From Cacajao melanocephalus (Eukaryota; Chordata; Mammalia; Primates; Pitheciidae), in assembly GCA_963573385.1 (NCBI GenBank), contig CAUYLG010047219.1, positions 1-64,000 of the forward strand: a stretch of 64,000 nt of DNA. Reading direction: 5' to 3'. Position numbers and translations under genes: made by a program. Below are positions 1 through 16,685 of this stretch, piece by piece (positions within the stretch are counted from its first letter, which is position 1; each line of letters opens with the position of its first letter). The notes beneath the pieces are model-generated. The model saw nothing but the letters and a program-made list of their open reading frames with translations, made no database searches and was not told the DNA's origin.

Positions 1-51
1 TATTTACCATATTAGAAATTTAAATGATATATTTTAAGAATATTTCATTAT

Positions 52-200
52 TGGCCGGGCTCAGTGGCTCACACCTGTAATCCTAGCACTTTGGGAGGCC
101 GAGGTGGGTGGATCACCTGAGGTCAGGAGTTCAAGACCAGCCTGGCCATCATGGTGAAACCCCATCTTTATTTTAAAGAAAAAAAAGTTTTCTTTAAAAA
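52..200 (+). mobile_element. Alu, left monomer only
   Basis: Starts ggccgggctcagtggctcac and stops after the first monomer in an A-rich end. Confidence 0.9.
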
Positions 201-224
201 AAGAATATTTCATCATTAATTTAT

Positions 225-490
225 GGCCGGGCTCAGTGGCTCACGTCTGTAATTCCAGCACTTTGGGAGGCCAAGGCGGGCAAATCACAAGGTCAAGAGA
301 TCGAGACCGTCCTGGCCAACATGGTGAAACCCCATCTCTACTAAAAATACAAAAATTAGCTGGGTGTGGTGGCGTGCGCCTGTAGTCCCAGCTACTCGGG
401 AGGCTGAGGCAGGAGATTTGCTTGAACCCAGGATGCAGAGGTTGCAGTGAGCCGAGATCGTGCCTGGCAACAGAGTGAAACTCCGTCTCA
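225..490 (+). mobile_element. Alu, AluY-like, shortened right arm
   Basis: ggtcaagagatcgagaccgt is the AluY-type box. The right arm lacks part of its 3' region before actccgtctcaa. Confidence 0.85.
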
Positions 491-676
<186 letters not shown>

Positions 677-1234
677 AATATTTCATCATTAGTTTACAAA
701 TCAATAAGAAAACTATTACACATGAATAAAATATGAATACAATGTCATATCTTTCTTAAAAAAAAAAAACTAGTTTCCAAAACAAGAAAAAATTACTAAG
801 ATTTCTGTCCCCAGCCAAGACAGAGTAGCAGGAGCTAAACAAAATACATTGACAATTGTTTCCAAGATACTGAACGTCAGGCAACATGGGACAGTGATGT
901 GTAAGAGTTGGGAAACAAACAAAGGAAGCTGTGATTGCCCCATCGTTCTGCTGTGAGCGTGCTTCCAAGGCCTCGCCCAGGGAGGGGAAGGCCAGGTGGG
1001 GTTGAGAAGACTCCTTGAGTTGTAGAGCTGAGAGTACAGGGAGACCAAGGCAGCTAGACATCACAGGACTGGATCCCAGACAGCAGGAGGCTGCACAGAG
1101 AGAGGACAGAGCACCCTGGTGGGATCCCCCAAGTATTCCACTGAATGCTGACAAGCACGTGTGTGTGATGAAACTGTCATTGCCAAGGAAGAAATAATTA
1201 AGAGGATTATAAATGGGGGAGAGAAAGGGATTAA

Positions 1235-1720
1235 CTGTGCTGGTTAATTTTCTGTGACAACTTGGCTGGCCACAATATGCCCAGGTTAAACGTTGTTTCT
1301 AGTATGTCTGCTGCTGTGTTTCTGGGTAAGGTTAGCATTTGAATCTGTGCAAAGTACACTGCACTCTCCAGTGTGGGCGGGCACCATTCAATCCACTGAG
1401 GACCTGTAGAGAACAAAAGGCAGAGGAAGGAGGAATTCGCCCTTTTTCCTTCCTGCCTGCTTGAGCTGAGATGTCTCATCTCATCTTTTCCTGCCCTTAC
1501 ATTGGGGTTCATACCATCAGCTCCCCTGGTTCTCAGGCCTTCTGACTCAGCCTGAATTATACCATCTTTCTTGGGTTTCTTCCTTGCAGGTGGCGGATCA
1601 TGGGACATCTTGGCCTCCATAGTCACGCAAGCCAATTCCTCATAATAAATCTCCTTTTATATTTATATATATGGATATCTTACTGGTTCCATTTCCCTGG
1701 AGACTCCTGACTAATACAGG
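1235..1720. mobile_element. Old interspersed repeat, family not named
   Basis: It begins gttaattttctgtgacaact and ends ctcctgactaatacag, with ccaattcctcataataaatc inside. I know this layout from a common mammalian repeat but cannot name the family with confidence. Confidence 0.5.
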
Positions 1721-2386
1721 GAATAAAAGGGAGGTAAGTTTTCTACACTTTACTTGAACTGGTAAAATGTTGCCACCAGTAGATTGTGCATAAGTTATGT
1801 ATGTATGGCTTTTTAGACAACCACAAAAAAATCTATACAAAGAGGTATACCCAAAAAAAGTATAGATAAGTAAAAACAGAATTCTAAAAAATGTTCAAAG
1901 CTTATATAACAAGGCAGGGTAAGATACACACAATGACATGGAAATATCTCAAGGGCATTATACTGAGTGAAAAAAGGCAACCTCCAAAGATCACATGCTG
2001 TCTGATTCTATTCATATAATATCCTTCAAATGACAAAATTATAGAGATGACGTATAGATTAGTGGTTGCCAGAGACTGGGAATGGTTGTAGCAGAGGAGT
2101 GAGTGTGACTATAAAGGAATGTTCTTATCCATTAACATAGGCTATCTTTCCATTTATTTAGATTTCCCTTAATTCCACTGAACAATGTTTTATGGTTTTC
2201 AGTCTGTGTAAGTCTTACACTCCTTTAGGTAAATTATTCCTAAGTATTTTACTCTTTTTGATATGATTTCAAATGCAATTGTTTTCTTAATTTCATTTTC
2301 AGATTATTGATTGCTGGCATATAGAAACACAAATAGATTTTACATATTAATCTTGTATCCTAAAATCCTGCTGTACTTAATTGTTA

Positions 2387-2741
<355 letters not shown>

Positions 2742-2925
2742 TCATGTCCTCAGCAAATAGAGGTAGTGTTACTTCATTTCTTACAATCTTGATACCTTTT
2801 CTTTTTCTAGCCTATGTCCCTGGCTAGAAACTTTGGTACACTGTTGAATAGAAGTGGAAAGAGCAGGCATCCTTGTTATGTTCCTGATCATAGGCTGAAA
2901 GCATACAGTCTTTAAACATGATTTT

Positions 2926-3239
<314 letters not shown>

Positions 3240-3659
3240 TTAGACCCCTTTACCGTATTGGGGAGGAAGTTCTCTTCTGTTGTTGGTAGAAGTCCTTTTC
3301 TGTTCCTGTTTTCATTTGTTTGTTTATCATGAAAGAGTGGATTTCGTCAAATGATTTTCCTATGTCCATTGAAAGGATCATGTGAGTCTTGTCCTTCATT
3401 GTATTAATGCCGTGTATTACAGTGATTAATGTTAATGTATTATGCCAACCTTGCACTCCCGAGATAAATTCCACTTAGGTGTGGTAAATAATTCTTTGTA
3501 TATGTTGCTGGATTTGATTGCTAGTAATTAGTTGGGGATTTTTGTAAATATTCATAAGAAATGTTGGCTGTAGTTTTTCGTCAATCTCTTTTGTGCTCTT
3601 ACTGTTAAATAACATTTTGACAAAATGTTGACACATATTACATTTCTATATATGCATAA

Positions 3660-4983
<1,324 letters not shown>

Positions 4984-5394
4984 TGTATATTAGTCCATTC
5001 TTGCATTGCTATAAAGAAATACCTGAGACTGGGTAATTTACAAAAAAAAAAAAAAGAAGTTTAATTGGTTCATAGTTCTGCAAGTTGTACAAAAAGTATG
5101 GCAGCATCTGCTTGGCTTCTGGGGAGGCCTCAGGAAACTTACAATTGTGGCAGAAGGTGAAGGAAGCAGGCATGTCTTACGTGACCAGAGCAGGAAGAAG
5201 ACAGAGGGACAGGGGAGGTGCTACAGACATTTAAATGACCAGCTCTTGTGAGAACTCACTATCATGACCAAGGCGGGTAGTGCTAAACCATTAGAACCTG
5301 CCCCCATGATCCAGTCACCTCCCACCAGGCCCCACCTCTAACATTGGGAATTATAATCTGACATGAGATTTGGGCAGGGATGCAAACCATAACA
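4984..5394 (-). repeat. Left LTR of the MaLR provirus
   Basis: LTR in reverse orientation, beginning tgtatattagtcc and ending in aaaccata. It is the 3' LTR with respect to the element's own direction. Confidence 0.7.
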
Positions 5395-6146
5395 TTTTGC
5401 CCCTGGCCCCTCCCAAATCTCATGTCCTTCTGATATTTCAAAATACAATCATGCCTTCCCAATAATCCCACAAAGTCTTAACTTATTCCAGCATTAACTC
5501 AAAAGTCCAAAGTCTCATCTGAGAAAAGGCAAGTTCCTTCCACCTAGGAGTCTGTAAAATCAAAAGCAAGTTGGTTACTTCCAAGATACCATGGGGGTAC
5601 AGGCATTGGGTAAATATTCCCATTCCAAAAGGGAGAAATTAGCTAAAAGAAAGGGGCTACAGGCCCCATGCAAGTTCAAAACCCAGCAGGACAGTCATTC
5701 AATCTTAAAGTTCCAAAATAATCCCCTTGACTTCATGTCCCACATCCAGGGCACGGTGTGAGGGCTGGGCTCCCAGGGCCTTGGGCAGTTCTGCCCCTGT
5801 GGCTTTGCAGGGTTCAGCAGCCACGGCTGCTCTCCAGGGTTGGCCTTGAGGCTTTTCCAGGTGCAGGGTGCAAGCATCCAGTGGATCTAACATTCTGAGG
5901 TCTGGAGGACAGAGTCCTTCATCTCACAGCTCTGCTAGGTGTGCCCCAGTGGGGACTCTGTGTGGGGACTCCAACCCCACATTTCCACACTGCCCTAGTA
6001 GATGTTCTGTATGAGGGCTCTGCCCCTGCAGCAGGTTTCTGCCTAGACATCCAGGCATTTCTGTACATCCTCCAAAATCTAGGCAGAGGCTCCCAGGCCT
6101 AAACTCTTGCATTCTGTGACCTGTGGGCTTAACACAACATGAAAGC

Positions 6147-7071
6147 TATAGGGTCCAGCTCTACAGGGCTCTGTAAGCCACTTCTGGCTGGTGCGGAGAC
6201 GAGAAATTGTAGAAATAAAAGACACAAGACATAGAGAAAAGAGAGTTTGGGCCCAGGGGTCCACTGCTACCCAAATTGCAGAGACTAGCAGTGGCCCTGA
6301 ATGCCAGGACCCTCTCACTTTTACTGAGTTGCAAATCTGGGGGCAGGGTAGGTAGGGCGTGGTAGTGATAGGGTCAAGTACATCACGTGTCATTCAGGTA
6401 GGGGCTCAGGAATTTCTGGCACTCAAATTGAGGTAAGGAGCATAATGCATCTGCACTTTTTCCATACTTATCAAGAAAGAACTAAAACATTAAGATTTAT
6501 ATTACTATTACTGATTATCATTTCTAAAGCAAATGGAACCAGGTGCAGAAGTAGAACATAAGAGTAGACATGGACTGTGACCACTGAAGCACAGCACCAT
6601 CACATAGAGACAGTTAAGCCTCTGGATGTCTGCGGGTCCACCTGACAGCCATCAGGCCTTACCACAAGAGCTTGGAGAAGTGGAGTTTTCTCTAAACTTC
6701 CCCAGGAAGATGAGGTCTCAGCCATTTTGGACATCTCCTTCCCTACCTGGCAGAACAGCAGGCACTTTAACAGTGCTGGCACTGCCACACAGCTGAGGTG
6801 CCCTCCAGCAGCCCTTATGCGGGCGTGACAGACGGCTTAAAGCATCTTGCCTTAGTGTCATTCATTTCACAATGTCACCCCAGGTTCACACTTCTGACCT
6901 GAGAGGCATTAGTAAAAGAATTAAGATCACCTATGAATAACTAAGATCACATATGAATAACTAATAACTACCATGGTTATATTTCTAATTACTTTCTTCT
7001 TCATTATTTATATGGAAATAGGCTGAGACCTTTTGCTCCTGCCTCAGCACTTATGGGATCTCCCCACTACA
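6147..7071. mobile_element. Nested solo LTR, ERV2 (MER9/LTR13-like)
   Basis: It contains ggtgcggagacgagaaattg, then agaaataaaagacacaagac, a signature of HERV-K-related LTRs (MER9/LTR13 group). It interrupts THE1 internal sequence. Probable 6-bp duplications are gaaagc (6141-6146) and gaaggc (7072-7077), one mismatch. Family name is from memory of the motif. Confidence 0.6.
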
Positions 7072-7320
7072 GAAGGCCACCAAGTTTAATGGCTTGCACG
7101 CTCTGAAACAGTGGCCAAGGCCCCTTTCAGCCAGAGCAGGAGCTGCAGCAGCTGGGATGCAGGAAGCAGAGTCTCAAGGCTGTGCAGGGCAGCAAGGCCC
7201 CGGGCCTGGCCCAGAAATCCATTCAGTCCTCTTAGGTCTCCAGGCCTATGCTAAGAGGGTCTGTCACGAAGGTCTCTGAAATGCCTTCTAGACCTTTTCC
7301 CCGTTGTCTTGGCTATCAGT

Positions 7321-7871
7321 GTAACAGGGTGTCCCAGGTTCTTGGCCTCCCCTGCCCCAGGAATGGGGGAAGAGGCCCTGGAGGTGCGGTGGGCTTACCA
7401 TTTGTATAAATATTATGGACCCAAAGAGTTTTGCAGAAAAGTGATTTATTAGGCAGAGAGAGAAAGAAAGAGAGAGCGAGCTCCCATGCTGTCGTGGGAG
7501 GGGATTCAGAGAAGGAGTCTGCACAGGTAAGGGGCAGGGGGACTTTTACTCTGGGAGTTACTTCTGCCCCATTTCAGTTTTTGTCCCATGAGAGGAGTTC
7601 CTTCAAACTTCTGCTGGAGTGATTGATCTTTGACTTTGATATCAGATTGGCTGCCCAGCCCACAACAGAGCCCCTCCTTCCAAGGCTTTTGGCAGGCTTT
7701 TGAAACAAAGGAAGCTCACCTGGGCATTCTACCTTTCCCACATGCATGAAAGTTAGACAAAGAACTCTAGTTCCCAGATGGGGAGGTGGATGGAGGCAGG
7801 TTGGGTATGTCACTGGGAAATTTCTGCCTTTGAAACCACGCCCCTTGTGGACTTCGGAAGAGAAGTTAACA
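7321..7871 (-). mobile_element. Nested solo LTR, ERV1-type
   Basis: The segment starts gtaaca and ends gttaaca, with CAGT on both sides (7317-7320, 7872-7875), a 4-bp duplication. THE1 internal sequence resumes directly after it. A minus-strand AATAAA (plus tttatt, about 7446) suggests reverse orientation. The family is not named. Confidence 0.6.
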
Positions 7872-8487
7872 CAGTCCCTCATTAGCACTTGGCTCCTCTT
7901 TACTTAACGCAAATTTCTGCAGCCTGCTGGAGTTCCTCCCCCAAAAATCAGCTTTTCTTCTCTACCACATAGCCAGCATACACATTTTCCAAACTTTTAC
8001 ACTCTCCTTCCTTTTAAATATAAGTTCCAGGTTCAGGTCATTTCTTTGCTCACACATATGAGCACAGGTTGTTAGAAGCAGCTAGGCTAATTCTTGAACA
8101 CTTTGCAGCTTACAAATTTCTTCCACCAGATACCCCAAATCATCACTCTTAAGTTCAAAGTTCCACAGATCCCTAGGGCAGAGGCACAATGCCACCAGGC
8201 TCTTTGCTAATCTATAACAAAAGTGACCTTTGCTCCAGTTTCCAATAAGTTCCTCATTTCCATCTGAGGACTCCTCAATCTGGCCTTCACTATCCATATT
8301 ACTATTGGCATTTTGGTTGCAACCATTTAACCAGTCTCTAGAGAGTTCCAAATGTCCCCTCATCTTCCTGTCTTCTTCTGAGCCCTCCAAACTCTTCCAA
8401 CCTCTGCCCATTACCCAGTTCCAAAGTCATTTCCACATTTTCAGGTATCTTTATAGCAATGCCCCACTCCTCAGTACCAGTTTTCTA

Positions 8488-9206
<719 letters not shown>

Positions 9207-9392
9207 ATCGATATGTTGGTGCACTTAGTGGTGTCCCATATTGCTCTGATGCTCTGCTCATTTTTCTTCATATTCTTCTGTTTTTCAGATCGCATTATTT
9301 CTACTGATGTGTCTTCAAGTTCACTGATCCTTTTTTTGCCAACTCAAATCTACTCTGTATCCCATCCAGTGATTCATTTTGGTTTTGTTTTG

Positions 9393-9515
9393 TTTTATAT
9401 AGGTAAGGTCTCCCTATGTTACCCAGGCTGGTCTCAAACTTCTGGGCTCAAGCAATCCTCCTGCCTTGGCTTCCCAGAGTGCCAGGATTACAGATGTGAG
9501 CCACCACTCCTGGCC
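9393..9515 (-). mobile_element. Alu, reverse, left monomer
   Basis: tctccctatgttacccaggc to ccaccactcctggcc. Confidence 0.9.
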
Positions 9516-9809
9516 TTTTCTCTTTTCTTTTGAGATGCAGTCTTGCTCTCTCATCAGGCTGGAGTGCAGCGGCCGATCTCAGCTCACTGCAACCTCCTCC
9601 TCCCTGGTTCAAGCTATTCTCCTGCCTCAGCCTCCTGAGTAGCTGGGACTACAGGCATGTACCACCATGTCCAGCTAAGTTTTGTATTTTTAGTAGAGAC
9701 AAGGTTTCACTATGTTGGCCAGGATGGTCTCGATCTCCTGACCTCATGATCTGCCCACCTCGGCCTCCCAAAGTGCTGGGATTACAGGCGTTAGCCACCA
9801 CGCCTGGCC
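9516..9809 (-). mobile_element. Alu, reverse, full length
   Basis: tcttttgagatgcagtcttg to ccaccacgcctggcc; abuts the preceding monomer. Confidence 0.95.
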
Positions 9810-9888
9810 TATTTGGTTCATTTTTATAATTTCTACTCCTTTACTGATATTCTCCAATGAGACATTGTCATTTAACCTTCCTTTGGTT

Positions 9889-10185
9889 CATTTTTTTTTT
9901 TTAATGAGACAGGGTTTCACTCTATTGTTCAGGCTGCAGTGCAGTGAAGTGATCACAGATCACTGCACTCTTAAATTCCTGGGCTCAAGCAATCCTTCCA
10001 CTTCAGCCTACATAGTATCTAGGACTACAGGTGTTTACCACCACACCTGGCTAATTCTAATTTTTTGGTAAAGACGGGGTCTTACTATGCCTCCTAGGCT
10101 GTTCTCAAACTACAGGCCTCAAGCAATCCTCTCACCATGGCCTCCCAAAGTGCTGGGATTACAGGGATGAGCCACCACACTCAGC
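9889..10185 (-). mobile_element. Alu, reverse, older
   Basis: T run, then gagacagggtttcactctat, ending gccaccacactcagcc. Confidence 0.93.
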
Positions 10186-10861
10186 CATAACCAGATATTA
10201 ATGGAAACAGGAAGAATTTTAAATTTGGTAAGAATTGACAGTATGAGCAAAGTAGCTGGATCCAGTCCAATTAGCAGCTAGGTGTCAAAATCTATTCTGC
10301 TACACTGAGGAAGAATCTCTACCAGACAAGAAAGAGTTTACATATTAGTTACTTGCGGTTTACAAGGACGTAATGTAAATCAAATACAATTAAAAAGGCT
10401 AGAAGCTGGTAACCTAGAAAAATGTGCTATGAAGTGTGCAGCTTTCCATTGAAACACAAGTGTTTTTCTTCAATCTCCCCCATTTTGATAAAAATAACCT
10501 CAAAGAAAAGTTATTCCTGACACTCCCCCCCGTCCCCCTCCACCATAGACGCGCCACATCAGACAAAGTTGGTCTGATTAGATTCAGCCCGGTTATTTTT
10601 ATAGGTACAAGCAAGAATGACCCTTTACTATGGGCCTTCTGAGTTTGCTTTGTTGGAAGTTTGCATAGGAATGAACTTTTAAAAACTACGTGAGGCCAAG
10701 AAGCCAAACAAAGAACTCACCACCAGATCTCACTGGCAGTACCTACAGATTTGGGCAAATTCCTCTCCCCTGTAAGCCAGATACCAGGCTCATTTTTCCA
10801 AGAGGGCTTTGAAAGTGTTGTCTCCATAAAGTCAACCTTAGCTCCTTAAAAGTGTCTGGTC
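10186..10861. other. Intergenic, nothing recognised
   Basis: Unique-looking sequence with short unsupported frames and no motif I can name. Confidence 0.5.
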
Positions 10862-11869
<1,008 letters not shown>

Positions 11870-12164
11870 TTTTTTTTTTTTTTTGAGTTAGGGTCTCACT
11901 CCGTCATCCAGGCTGGAGTGCAGTGGTGCGGTCTAGGCTCACTGCAGCCTTGACCTCCCCAGCTCAAGCAGTCCTCCCACTTCAGTCTCTCCAGTAGCTG
12001 GGACCACAGGCACACGCCACCATGCCCGGCTAATTTCCTGTATTTTTGTAGAGATGGGGTTTCATCATATTGGCCAGGCTGGTCTCGAACTCCTGAGCTC
12101 ATGATCTGCTGGCCTCAGTCTCCCCAGATGCTGAGATTATAGGCATGAGTCACTGTTCCTGGCC
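11870..12164 (-). mobile_element. Alu, reverse
   Basis: T run, gttagggtctcactccgtca, ending gagtcactgttcctggcc. Confidence 0.93.
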
Positions 12165-12255
12165 CATAGCTGTTTTCGTTAAATCAAAAATATTAAGCCA
12201 GTCACATTTGTCTAAATAACAAGATTTTGAATTCTTAAAACATTTCTGAGTTAGT

Positions 12256-12562
12256 TTTTTTGTTTTTATTTTTGTTTCTATGTTGAGGCAGTTTCAGTCT
12301 CTCTCCCAGGGTGGAGTGCAGTGGGGCAATCTCGGTTCACTACAACTTCCGCCTTCTGGGTTCAAGCAATTTTCCTGCCTCAGACTCCGGAGTAGCTGGG
12401 ATTACAGGCGCCCGCCACCAGGCCCAGCTAATTTCTGTTTTTAGTGGAGACAGGGTTTCACCATATTGGCCGGGTTGGTCTCGAACTCCTGACCTCAAGT
12501 GATCCGCGCGCCTCAGCCTCCCAAAGTGCTGGGATTACAGGTGTGAGCCACCGCGTCCAGCC
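12256..12562 (-). mobile_element. Alu, reverse
   Basis: tgaggcagtttcagtctctc to gagccaccgcgtccagcc; lies next to the CpG island. Confidence 0.93.
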
Positions 12563-12724
12563 TCTGAGTTAGTTTTTATAAAAATAATTCTCTTCATTGT
12601 TGAGCACCGACAGTATTAGAAGTTACGTTTCTCTAACTTCTAAAAAATTCGGGATTATTCCATTTATATAAGGTGCTTATTTATCGCTAAGCCAATCAGA
12701 ACAGGATCCCTTTAGCGATTTTCT

Positions 12725-13160
12725 AATCCAATCTGGCCGGGGAGGGTTGCAGCCAAAAGCGCCTGCGAGCGGCCCGCGGCCGCCGGGGTCCCGAGACAGG
12801 CCCGCGCGGAGCGGGGGAGCCAGGACCCCGGAGAGCGGGACGGGAGGTGCTAGCCGGGCAAGCCACGCTGCCAAGCCCTGGGGGAAGCGAGGCATCCTGG
12901 GAGGCGCCCTGCGTCAGACGCTCCTGTGGGAGAGCGTGTGAGTCCTCAGTTTCCCCAGGACGCGCAAGGAGACAACCGAGTGAGGGCCCGCCCCGCGCAC
13001 CGCCCCCCGCCGCCCCCCGCCGCGTCCCGGAGCCCAACCGCCCGCCAGCGCCCCTAGCGGAGCCAGCGCATTCCCAGACGCAGGCGCGCGCCGTCAGCGC
13101 TCCAGCGGCAGCTACTCGCCCTCAGCACCAAGTGCCTGCAGGGTGGTGACAACGCCAACC
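12725..13160. promoter_or_regulatory. CpG island without assigned gene
   Basis: This is a sharply bounded GC/CpG-dense block with repeated ccccgc and gcgcgc words, flanked by an Alu on the left and AT-rich sequence on the right. On the minus strand its left edge shows an inverted CCAAT (12692-12700) and a TATA-like ttatataa (12664-12671), in the order expected for leftward transcription. No coding exon or convincing splice pair was found. It may be an alternative promoter of a gene to the left or of a non-coding RNA. Confidence 0.5.
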
Positions 13161-13767
13161 GCGCCCTCTATCTCCAGCACACTCCAGAGGGGCACTGGGA
13201 ATACAGTAGCTACAAGTGGCTATCATAAATATATATTAATAGTATATTGTGTTCGTTACATATAATGTGGGTGCATTATGTGTTTTAAATATAATTCAGT
13301 ATAAATAATGAATTAACTAAAGTTAATTAAAATTTAAAATTCAGTTTTTCAGCTGCCCCGCAGGTGCGGAGGCTACGTCTGGCTGCTGGTCACGGCCATG
13401 GCCTTGGCCGGAGCATCTCCCTCGGTGCAGAAGCTCTATGGGCCCATGGCCACCGAGAGGCTCTGCTGCCCCCAAGGTGATGGGGCGGAAGGCATCATTT
13501 TGTGGCAAGTGCTTTGGCACGCTGCCTGAGGAAGATCACCAGGGCCAGGCCACCAGCCCAGACAGTGACTGTGCCGTGGTGAATCACCCCAGTGAGCCAA
13601 CACTTGCCACAAAGCCTGAGTCACACAACTGAAGGTCACCTGGAAAAGCCAAGGCAATAATGACAGTGACCGGGCTGGGATGCAGAACGCAAAGAAATGA
13701 GACTTGAGAAGACTACCACGCAATCACTTAGGTATTCTTTAAAAAATGAATAAATAAAAGAAGAAAC
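13161..13767. other. Intergenic between CpG island and solo LTR
   Basis: AT-rich to 13345, then a GC-rich segment (13346-13640) with protein-like composition but no start, splice sites or family match I can name. Confidence 0.4.
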
Positions 13768-14290
13768 TGTAACTGTGAGACTAGCCCATACTGGGCCTAC
13801 CTTGATGACAGAATGTCGCGTTGCTTTGAAGGTACAACAGAGCCAAAACTGCAAGCCATGTAGCCCGGGCATGCGCAGTGGAACATGCTTGGGCCCCCCT
13901 AACCACACCCGGAACCAATAACTCCTCCCCTTGGAATCAAGAAAACCAGGACGGGACTGGAACCTGAACACGGACATCTTTCAGAAGCAGGGGTCCATTG
14001 GCCTGGGAGACTGGGGCTCAAATCTGCCTTGACGAATCTTTCCATAAATGGGCAAATTTGAAGCCCTCCGCCCCATCAGACCCTGCCAAGCCAACATTCC
14101 AAAATCATTTCCCTTGCCCTCTGATCCCTTAAAGCTTGCCCCAGACCTCAAATTGGGGAGGCAGATTTGAGCCCAGCTCCTGCCTTCTTGCTGGTCAGTT
14201 TTGCAATAAAGCCTTTCTTTTCTCAAAAGCTGGTACCGTTGTCACTGGCTTTGCTGTGCATTGAGCAGTGAACCCATTTGCTTGATAACA
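13768..14290 (+). mobile_element. Solo LTR, ERV1-type, with 4-bp target duplication
   Basis: The element starts TGTAAC and ends ATAACA, and is flanked by AAAC on both sides (13764-13767, 14291-14294). A 4-bp duplication is typical of gammaretrovirus-like ERV1. A plus-strand AATAAA (about 14204) near the 3' end sets the orientation. No internal viral sequence remains, so it is a recombination-derived solo LTR. Confidence 0.75.
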
Positions 14291-14294
14291 AAAC

Positions 14295-14647
14295 TCCTCA
14301 AGGCACTGGCAATGTCACCAGTCAGTGACAGGGCTGTGTGGGCCCTGAGGGGTGACCTGGAGGAAGGGGAAGCATGGGAGAGGGAGGGGAAGGAGCAGTA
14401 GACAAGCTTCCACCCAACAGAGAGCTCAGGCTCAGCAAAGCCACAGAAGAAGGGAGTCTCCAAACTGCTAGGCCCAGAAGGACCCCACAGAGCCTCAGGG
14501 AGAGCCACAGGGGCCTAAGGCAGGGCCTAGAAGGCTGGGTGGCAGGCAGGGAATTAGAATTTATTCTGTAAGAGACAAGGGGCCGCTAAAGACTGTTAGG
14601 CAAAGAGGACATGACTAGATTTCAGTTTTGAAAAGGGGCACTGGTGG
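14295..14647. other. Intergenic, nothing recognised
   Basis: G-rich, with no supported gene or repeat family. Confidence 0.4.
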
Positions 14648-15572
<925 letters not shown>

Positions 15573-15905
15573 GCTCAAAATGAAAGATGGGAGGGAGGGA
15601 GAGAGGGAAGGAAGGGAGGGAGGGAAGGAGGGAAAGAGGGAAGGAGGGAAAGAAGGAAGGAAGGAGGGAAAGAAGGAAGGAAAGAAGGGAGGGAGGGAAG
15701 CAAAGAAGGTAGGGGAGGGGAGGAGGGAAAGAAGGGAGGGAGGGAGGGGGAGGGAAGGAGGGGAGAGGGAAAAGGAAGAGGGAAGTGGGGGAGGGAGGAG
15801 AGAAAGAGGGGAGGGGAGGGGAAGAGGGAAGTGAGGGAGGGAAGAGGGAGAGAGGGGAGGGGGAGGGGGAAGAGAGGGAGGAAGAGAGGAGGGAGGGGGG
15901 AGACC
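15573..15905 (+). repeat. Purine-only (GGGA/GGAA)n tract
   Basis: About 330 bases are almost pure A/G built from ggga, ggaa and ggag units. It makes spurious lysine/glutamate/glycine open frames. Such tracts can form triplex or quadruplex structures and vary in length. Confidence 0.9.
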
Positions 15906-16393
15906 TGTTCTTAGACCACCGAGGAAATGAGTGTGCTACCGTCCATTATGCTTGTGAGTGAAAAGAGTGTTGAGTGATGGGAGCTGCTGCTTCAGGGAGG
16001 TCAGGGAAAGACATTTTGAAAAGTGACATTGAAGTAGAGATGTGAAGGAATGACGGAGAGCACTGTGAAGACATTGGGGTGAGGAGGAATGCTCTAGGCT
16101 GAGAACAGCAAGGACAAATGCACCGAAGTGGGAACATGTTTGACAGATCCAGAAACCACCCAAAGGCCACCAGGTGCAGACCACCATGGAGGAGAGAGAA
16201 AGCAGGGGAGTAGAGGAAGACAGGTCCTGGGCCATTCCACAGGGCAGCGTGGGCGAGGTGAGGAAGTCGCTTCTGTGTGTGTGAGGTGAGGGGCACTGGG
16301 GGCGTGACATCATCTGACTCACAGGGACAAAAGTCTCTCAGGCCGATGTGTGAACAACCGTGAGGAAGCCGTGGACCAAAACAGGGGCACAAG
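15906..16393. other. Intergenic, nothing recognised
   Basis: Unique-looking, purine-leaning sequence; open frames here lack any family signature. Confidence 0.4.

Positions 16394-16685
<292 letters not shown>

Larger units (their letters stand above)
9207..9888 (-). mobile_element. L1 relic, right part of nested locus
   Basis: The same L1 resumes at atatgttggtgcacttagtg and tcaagttcactgatcc, and again after two Alus at ttcatttttataatttctac (9817). It ends at the next Alu. Confidence 0.65.

Noticed and set aside
3250..3474. L1 reverse-transcriptase-like frame
   Set aside because: A 74-codon decayed remnant of ORF2; not a functional gene.
12677..13149. Several 64-104 codon frames in the orphan CpG island
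   Set aside because: They overlap each other on both strands and consist of Arg/Pro/Ala-rich CpG translation.
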